A stretch of 26,358 bases of DNA from a virus, in the IMG/VR virus record IMGVR_UViG_3300031669_000208, positions 1 through 26,358 of that record. One strand, given 5' to 3'. The position numbers and the translations under genes were made by a program. Below, in pieces: positions 20,975 to 26,358 of the stretch. The first letter of the stretch is position 1; each line of letters opens with the position of its first letter. The notes beneath the pieces are model-generated. The model saw nothing but the letters and a program-made list of their open reading frames with translations, was not told where the DNA came from and did not search any database.

Positions 20975-21550
20975 ATGCCAACAACACCAACAATAGCCTC
21001 GCAGATGGCGATAGCCTATAGTTCAGATGGAATGATCGATCTTTACAAACTCGACTGTTCGAATATTGGTGGGTCAATATATTATTTCTCACCACAGTGC
21101 TATCAAGATGGAACACTAATCTCATTTAATAGTCAGGTATATAACAGAATACCTATTGGATTAGAAACAGTAGAAGAACATGCATCAACACAAGCATTGC
21201 CACAACCAGTGTTGTCAATATCAAATGTTCAAGGTCCACTTATGTCCGCACTTGTGAGTCTTGGCGATTTAGTTGGTGCGTCATTAACATATATAAGAAC
21301 AAAAACATCATATCTCGACGGACAGGCAAACGCTGACCCAACAAAATATATTGGACCGCAAGTGTGGTATGTATTCCAAAAATCAACACACACGAATGTA
21401 TTATTACAGTGGGCATTATCTTCGCCGATGGACAGACCAGGAATGATGCTGCCAGTAAGACAAATATTAAAAGATGCTGGAGTAAATCCTGGCATTCCGG
21501 TGTATTTCCCGGGCGTGACACCCTACAGAATCAATCCCGCGGCACCTTAA
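20975..21550 (+). CDS. Minor tail protein L-like, lacking the C-terminal cysteine cluster, 191 residues
   Basis: The N-terminal domain fits lambda gpL: IDLYKLDCSNIGGSIYYFSP, then VYNRIPIGLETVEEHASTQA, LPQPVLSISNV and DLVGASLTYIRTKTSYLDGQ. The region QWALSSPMDRPGMMLPVRQI corresponds to FEL-SALD-EG--iP-RQ in relatives. In lambda this is followed by a domain whose cysteines hold an Fe-S cluster. Here the protein ends 30 residues later without any cysteine; the only two are C28 and C42. So the cluster is absent or replaced. Order between M and K is canonical. Confidence 0.83.
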   Translation: MPTTPTIASQMAIAYSSDGMIDLYKLDCSNIGGSIYYFSPQCYQDGTLISFNSQVYNRIPIGLETVEEHASTQALPQPVLSISNVQGPLMSALVSLGDLVGASLTYIRTKTSYLDGQANADPTKYIGPQVWYVFQKSTHTNVLLQWALSSPMDRPGMMLPVRQILKDAGVNPGIPVYFPGVTPYRINPAAP

Positions 21551-21551
21551 T

Positions 21552-22301
21552 ATGAAACTTAATCAATATGCTACTGAAGCATTCAGACAAGATGTGATTA
21601 AAAGATACCCGAACGAGGCTTGTGGATTCATAATCAACGACGACTATCACTCTTGCTTCAATGTCTCAGAGGAACCAGAAAAACACTTTAGAATAAGTGG
21701 CGAGGAAAGATTCGACATAGAACAATTATTCGGACCTATTCAAGCAATAGTTCATTCTCATCCATACACATTAGAAGAATCACAGCACTTCGCAAAACGA
21801 AAATATAATCCAGTATGGCCAAGTGTCGGTGATCAAGAGTCATTTTTATCCGACAACATACCTTGGGGAATAGTGGCAACAGACGGAGAAGGTATTTCAG
21901 AAATAACCTGGTTAGATGAGACAGAGATAATACCATTAGAGTCGAGAAAGTTTAGTTGGTTCAATGCCGACTGTTATGCTTTAGTGAGAGATTGGCACCG
22001 CATAAATAACAATATAACCTTGCCGAACTTTACCAGAGAATATGGATTCTGGTTAAATGGACAGAATATTATAGAAGAAGGAATAGCAACAATAGATTGC
22101 TTAAAAAGATACCCAACAGAACAATCAATAGTAGGCGACATAGCAATATTTGACACAGCAGGAACAGGAATAGTGAATCATCTCGGTGTTATAGCAGGAA
22201 CAAATGAACTATATCATCAATGGATAGAACGATACGCAGAGAAAAGTCGATGGGATCATTGGCAAAAACACTGTAAGTATGTGGTAAGGATAATAAAATG
22301 A
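21552..22301 (+). CDS. Tail assembly protein K-like: JAMM/MPN domain plus NlpC/P60 peptidase, 249 residues
   Basis: The N-terminal domain has YPNEACGFI with E22, then VHSHP with H68 and H70, and S91-V-G-D94, the JAMM metal site (E, H-x-H, S-x2-D). The gap between the HxH and the S-x2-D is 20 residues, about 13 more than the usual seven, so a loop is inserted (YTLEESQHFAKRKYNPVWP). The C-terminal domain begins NADCYALVRDW with C141 as nucleophile, has VGDIAIFDTA and NHLGVIAG with H210 as the second catalytic residue, then a His further on (LYHQW). Lambda gpK acts in tail-tip assembly and may cut peptidoglycan. Start ATG follows the L stop by one base. Confidence 0.88.
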   Translation: MKLNQYATEAFRQDVIKRYPNEACGFIINDDYHSCFNVSEEPEKHFRISGEERFDIEQLFGPIQAIVHSHPYTLEESQHFAKRKYNPVWPSVGDQESFLSDNIPWGIVATDGEGISEITWLDETEIIPLESRKFSWFNADCYALVRDWHRINNNITLPNFTREYGFWLNGQNIIEEGIATIDCLKRYPTEQSIVGDIAIFDTAGTGIVNHLGVIAGTNELYHQWIERYAEKSRWDHWQKHCKYVVRIIK

Positions 22302-22837
22302 AAAGAGAAATACACTTATATGGATCATTGGCTAAGATAACAGATAAATCTGTTTATACTTTAGATTGTGATGATCAGAAGATGCTATTTGCGTCATTAC
22401 GATCACTGTCACCAAAAATGAACTATGCTCTGCGAAAAGTAGAACAAGTAAAAATAATCGGGACGAACAAAGAAAAGAATAAAGTAGAAGGATTAGATTC
22501 AGACTTTACTTTCGGAGACACAGTAGAAGAGATTCATATCGTGCCAGATACAACAGGTGACGCACAAGCAGCAATTGCAGCTTTCTCCATAACAAATCCA
22601 TGGGCGGAGGTGGCAATCTATGTAGCAGTTGCCGTAGCAACAGCATATATCACAGCAGCACTTACTATGCATCTATCTCCTGGAAATAATGGAGCAGGTG
22701 GTGCTAAATCAACAATGTTTAACGGCCCAATCAACTCTACTGACCAAGGCGGACCTATTCCGATTATATACGGAACAAAAGTGCTAACAGGATCGACGAT
22801 TATAGCAGCAGATGTGACATATATAAATGTAGCATAA
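22298..22837 (+). CDS. Tail assembly protein I-like, 179 residues
   Basis: It starts MKREIHLYGSLAKITDKSVY, with MLFASLRSLSPKMNYALRKV next, fitting the ubiquitin-like N-domain of lambda gpI. A loop ends EEIHIVPDTTGDAQ. A hydrophobic glycine/alanine-rich segment follows (VAIYVAVAVATAYITAALTM, about residues 105-125), and then the family end AKSTMFNGPINSTDQGGPIP, IIYGTKVLTGSTIIAADV, which is typical (FNGP-N---QG-PVPL-YG---vGS-vIS). The ATG overlaps the K stop (ATGA at 22298-22301). It helps assemble the tail tip. Confidence 0.85.
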   Translation: MKREIHLYGSLAKITDKSVYTLDCDDQKMLFASLRSLSPKMNYALRKVEQVKIIGTNKEKNKVEGLDSDFTFGDTVEEIHIVPDTTGDAQAAIAAFSITNPWAEVAIYVAVAVATAYITAALTMHLSPGNNGAGGAKSTMFNGPINSTDQGGPIPIIYGTKVLTGSTIIAADVTYINVA

Positions 22838-22838
22838 A

Positions 22839-25800
22839 ATGGACAACATAATGACAACAACAAAAGATATTATTGGATCAGGTGGTGGAGGAAAGTCAGG
22901 TGGTGGCGGCGGATTATCCGAAGCAACCGACACACTCAGAACAAATGAACTTGTCTCTGTATTACACTTACTTGGAGAAGGTGTTGTCAATCTATATACG
23001 GGTGACGGACAAAGTATATATCTAAATAATATTCCTTTACAAAACAGTGACTTATCCTGGAACTTCGGTAAAACATCATACGAATTTAAGAGTGGATCAG
23101 CAACACAGTCTCCACTCTCAACAACTGTGTTTCCCGGAGCGTCAAATGTATATACGGTAAATCAGATAGCATATGGTGGAACAACCACACCACTTGTTGC
23201 GCCAGCACCAGTTATATATGATGTGGTAAGTGGAACAACCGACTACTGTAAGATAGGTATTGGCTTCCCTAATGGTTTGGCATCAACAACATCTCAAGGA
23301 TCTATTGTTGGTGACTCGGTGACTTTCGCGTTAGATACAAAACCACACACAAGCTCAACTTGGGTCCAACAAATATATACAACTATAAATGACAAATCAT
23401 CCCAACCAGCAGTTGTTCAATATCGTCTAAATAACCCAAGCGGTGTAGGATCTGGTGTTTTGTGGGATATTCGTCTTCGTAGAATAACACAAGACAATGA
23501 AACAAGTGTTCGCAAAAACGCAATCAGAGTAGGAACAGTAGAAGAAGTAGAACAAATACAACTACCATATAATGGGGTATCTTATGTTGGATTAAATCTA
23601 AATGCCGCAGAGATGGGTGGTCAGTCAGCAGCAATTCCTGGTGTGTCGTTTATGCTAAAAGGTCAGACTATACAAGTCCCATCAAACTATAATGCCACAA
23701 CACGAGTTTATACAGGAACCTGGGATGGAACATTCACAACAGCAGTTTCAGATAATCCTGCCTGGATACTTTATGACTTATTGACTAACTCAAACTATGG
23801 ATGTGGATTATTTGGTATAACAGCAGCAATGGTAGATAAGTATTCATTCTATAATGCAGCAGTATTCAATGATGTGTTTGTCAATAATGGTGTAGGTGGA
23901 ACAGAACCAAGATTTACCTTTAATGCTCCGATACAAAATCGCCAAGATATGCTAAAAACCCTACAGGAAATAGCAGGAGCATTTAATGCTGTATTGGGAA
24001 CTTCAGATGGTTTAATCACTTGCTTCCAAGATCGTCCAACAAACTCACTATATCCAATTACAAAGAGCAATGTTATTGGAGATAGCAATACACCATATTT
24101 CTCATATCATTCGTCTGCATTACCAACAAGAACAACTGTATGTAACACAACTTATGTGAATGGATTAGATAATCGTTATTTACCGAAAGTAAGTTCTGTG
24201 TCAGACGCAGCAGGTTTGGCACGATACGGTTATCAACCATATGATATGGCCGCATTTGGAGCAACAACAGAAGGTCAAGCACAAAGAGCAGGTAAGTGGT
24301 GGCTTTATACCAACTTACACCAGACAGAAACTGTCACCTTCAAGATGGGCCTACAGGGTTTATTGGTAAATCTATATGATGTGTTCGACTTATATGACGA
24401 AGATTATACTCTACAAGCAGGTGCAGGCAGAGTTGTGTCTTCAACAACAAATACAATCACATTCGACCAACCAGTTATAGTAAGTGGCACTTCACCAACA
24501 GTGTCAGTATTATTGTCAGATGGAATAACATATGAGACTCACCCAATCACAACAGCAACAGGAACCTGGAGCAACGTAAGCATATCTGGCACCTGGTCAG
24601 TATTGCCAACACAGTATGACAACTATATTGTCACTTCAGCAGTTGCTCCTCGCACTTTCAGAATAATCAATATAAAAATAGACACTGCGACAAAAGAAGC
24701 AACAATAGTGGCACAACTATACGACAAAAATAACTATACAAATATTGAGTCAGGTATAGTTATTCCTGCGAACACATACACAATACCAACAACAAATATA
24801 ATCGCAGATGTATCGAATATAGCATTTACGCCAACTTCGTATATAAGCACAATAGATAATAGTTTCGAACGAGGAGTTACTGTATCTTGGGATGCTCCAG
24901 CAAACACTCTCACTTCGGGATATGTGATGAAGTGGAGATGGAATGCTGGCAACTATGTGACTATGTCAGAAACATCCACCACATCAATAGAGTTAAAAAA
25001 TATATTGCCAGGAACATATGATGTGATTATATATGCTCTAAATATAGCAAACTCAACTTCACTTGGAAAAACAGCGTCATATATTCTCGACACAAGTGGA
25101 GGAAATGTATCAGCAATCTTGTCAGAAGTATCCAACTTATCTGTGTCGGGTGGTGGAGTAACCTGGACTACTCCAGATTGTTCGTTTGTGTTTGACAACC
25201 CAGTGGCAAATGGTGCCAACCTGGCAGGATTCGAAGTAACAATAATGGACAGTGCTAATGTGGTATTACAAACAGATACTCTTGGACCAGTAGGACCAGG
25301 TATTCAGGATGGATATATCTATACTTACGCAATGAATAGCACAAGCACAATAACAAATGCTCCATTCAGAACATTAAATGTCAAAGTTCAAGGTATAGAT
25401 ATAAACAACAACACAACTTTGGGTGTCTTTAACACATTCACTAATCCAGCACCGGTGACACCAGCATATCTAACAATAACTGGTGGATTTAATGTCAATC
25501 AAATCAACTATAACAAACCAATAGATCCAGATTATGTAGGAACTTTGGTATGGCAATCTAACATATCAGGGTTTACGCCAGATGCAGCAACCATCGTATA
25601 TACAGGACCAGACACAGCATATACTGATGTAGGATTATCTACGACCACGACATACTATTATAGAGTGGCGTCATATGACACATTCTATAATCCAGTAACC
25701 GATACTTATCTCGGAACAGGATTAAATATAAGTCCAGAAGTAAGTTCAATGACTGCATTACCATCCAACACAAATGAATACCAACTCACAGGCACTACTT

Positions 25801-26358
25801 GGACACCTAACTCACCAGCAACAAACAGTATTGCCTGGTCAGCGGGTATTGTGGCAAAAACACAAGGATCTGGTATAGGAACAACATGGAATATATCTGC
25901 CGGGAATGCTGCCTGGACAAGCGGAATAATGTATATATATTATGCTGAAGGTGACACATTCCTAACAGCAACCACAAATATCACAACAGCAATTGCGGCA
26001 AATAAAATCATATTGGCAACTTATCGTGGAGGAACATCTCTACAGATTGGAAACGGCAACGCTTATATGGATGGATCATTCCTTATTGCGGGAACCGTAG
26101 GTGCTTCTCAGTTGGTAACGGGATCAGCAGTTATCACAGGATCAGCACAAATAGCAAATGGCATTATTGGAACAGCACAAATCGCAAATGCGGCAATAAC
26201 CAATGCTCAGATCGGCACTGCGGCAATATCAACAGCACAAATACAGAATGCTGCCATAACTAACGCACAGATCGCAACTACGTCAATATCAACAGCACAA
26301 ATACAGAATGGTGCAATAACCAATGCTCAGATCGGCATTGCGGCAATATCAACAGCAC
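22839..26358 (+). CDS. Tail tip attachment protein J-like, central tail tip (3' end outside window, at least 1173 residues)
   Basis: ATG 22839 lies two bases after the I stop; an in-frame ATG at 22851 is an alternative, and neither has an SD, so coupling to I is likely. The frame stays open to the window end. A Gly-rich start is followed by ATDTLRTNELVSVLHLLGEG, typical of the J hub. SVRKNAIRVGTVEEVEQIQL, PGVSFMLKGQTIQVPSNYN and NPAWILYDLLTNSNYGCGL (near residue 305) are strong J-family marks. The hub continues through TPYFSYHSSALPTRTTVCNT. FN3-like domains follow from about residue 670 (GVTVSWDAPANTLTSGYVMK, PGTYDVIIYALNIA). The end consists of 10-residue units such as AAITNAQIGT. The protein contacts the host outer membrane; the variable tip is beyond the window. 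Confidence 0.92.
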   Translation, partial: MDNIMTTTKDIIGSGGGGKSGGGGGLSEATDTLRTNELVSVLHLLGEGVVNLYTGDGQSIYLNNIPLQNSDLSWNFGKTSYEFKSGSATQSPLSTTVFPGASNVYTVNQIAYGGTTTPLVAPAPVIYDVVSGTTDYCKIGIGFPNGLASTTSQGSIVGDSVTFALDTKPHTSSTWVQQIYTTINDKSSQPAVVQYRLNNPSGVGSGVLWDIRLRRITQDNETSVRKNAIRVGTVEEVEQIQLPYNGVSYVGLNLNAAEMGGQSAAIPGVSFMLKGQTIQVPSNYNATTRVYTGTWDGTFTTAVSDNPAWILYDLLTNSNYGCGLFGITAAMVDKYSFYNAAVFNDVFVNNGVGGTEPRFTFNAPIQNRQDMLKTLQEIAGAFNAVLGTSDGLITCFQDRPTNSLYPITKSNVIGDSNTPYFSYHSSALPTRTTVCNTTYVNGLDNRYLPKVSSVSDAAGLARYGYQPYDMAAFGATTEGQAQRAGKWWLYTNLHQTETVTFKMGLQGLLVNLYDVFDLYDEDYTLQAGAGRVVSSTTNTITFDQPVIVSGTSPTVSVLLSDGITYETHPITTATGTWSNVSISGTWSVLPTQYDNYIVTSAVAPRTFRIINIKIDTATKEATIVAQLYDKNNYTNIESGIVIPANTYTIPTTNIIADVSNIAFTPTSYISTIDNSFERGVTVSWDAPANTLTSGYVMKWRWNAGNYVTMSETSTTSIELKNILPGTYDVIIYALNIANSTSLGKTASYILDTSGGNVSAILSEVSNLSVSGGGVTWTTPDCSFVFDNPVANGANLAGFEVTIMDSANVVLQTDTLGPVGPGIQDGYIYTYAMNSTSTITNAPFRTLNVKVQGIDINNNTTLGVFNTFTNPAPVTPAYLTITGGFNVNQINYNKPIDPDYVGTLVWQSNISGFTPDAATIVYTGPDTAYTDVGLSTTTTYYYRVASYDTFYNPVTDTYLGTGLNISPEVSSMTALPSNTNEYQLTGTTWTPNSPATNSIAWSAGIVAKTQGSGIGTTWNISAGNAAWTSGIMYIYYAEGDTFLTATTNITTAIAANKIILATYRGGTSLQIGNGNAYMDGSFLIAGTVGASQLVTGSAVITGSAQIANGIIGTAQIANAAITNAQIGTAAISTAQIQNAAITNAQIATTSISTAQIQNGAITNAQIGIAAISTA
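26149..26358 (+). repeat. 60-base tandem repeats in the J stalk region
   Basis: The frame encodes 10-residue units alternating AITNAQIGTA and ISTAQIQNA. At DNA level the segment CAATATCAACAGCAC recurs at 26224, 26284 and 26344, a strict 60-base period. The array is cut by the window end. It corresponds to the coiled or beta-helical stalk between hub and receptor-binding tip. Confidence 0.85.

Noticed and set aside
22001-22008. CATAAATA within the K-like gene
   Set aside because: It is mid-gene, reads as ordinary codons, and the next gene start is about 290 bases away.
26149-26358. Possible CRISPR-like array
   Set aside because: The 60-base period is coding, in frame, has no unique spacers and belongs to the J stalk.

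Overview
This window is the late, structural half of a tailed double-stranded DNA phage (Caudoviricetes). Every gene I could support lies on the + strand, packed with overlapping or nearly touching stops and starts. The tail-tip set M-L-K-I-J is the lambda type, so a siphovirus of a Gram-negative host is most likely. Strand-wide A richness, TAA/TAG/TGA all used as stops, and strong SD sites before most major genes fit a standard-code bacterial virus. No tRNA, rRNA, CRISPR, integrase, lysis or replication gene was seen, apart from the tail of a T7 endonuclease I-like resolvase at the left edge. No stretch over 300 bases lacks a gene; the longest gap is about 140 bases, before the capsid gene.

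Layout. 1-1824: resolvase C-terminus, a small NUMOD3-like peptide, a GIY-YIG homing-type endonuclease with an expanded Gly-Pro tail, and two unknown genes. 1824-6949: virion-decoration and tail-fibre module, including a fibre with a receptor-binding-type C-terminus, a fibre-associated protein and an unusual protein made of about fifteen 20-residue repeats. 6954-8626: small accessory genes (unknowns, an FmdB-like zinc ribbon lacking a normal start codon, an HNH endonuclease, a truncated ParB-like remnant). 8638-13170: terminase small subunit, a second GIY-YIG endonuclease, terminase large subunit, portal and scaffold. 13314-16320: P22-type coat protein and the head-tail connector, stopper, neck and tail-terminator genes. 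16363-26358: tail tube, tail chaperones (with an apparent -1 frameshift), tape measure, and tip proteins M, L, K, I and a J that runs off the window.

Regulation is the most striking feature. The octamer TATAAATA, the T4-type late promoter box, occurs ten times on the + strand, with three CATAAATA variants in equivalent intergenic positions. Most sit a few tens of bases before key genes (portal, capsid twice, connector, tail tube, tail chaperone, tape measure, fibre genes). Terminator-like hairpins lie directly before two of these boxes, after the capsid gene and after the tail-tube gene, so the two most abundant proteins appear to have their own transcription units. Two leaders (upstream of the ParB remnant/terS and of the scaffold gene) share a two-hairpin RNA-like element whose second stem covaries around an identical loop. 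The capsid leader has a 13-bp inverted repeat that competes with a 10-bp hairpin lying at the predicted transcript start.

The genome is a mosaic: T7-type resolvase, T4-type late promoter box, P22-type coat, lambda-type tail, and three homing-type endonucleases lodged between late genes. Family names come from motif recognition by eye; no database search was possible.
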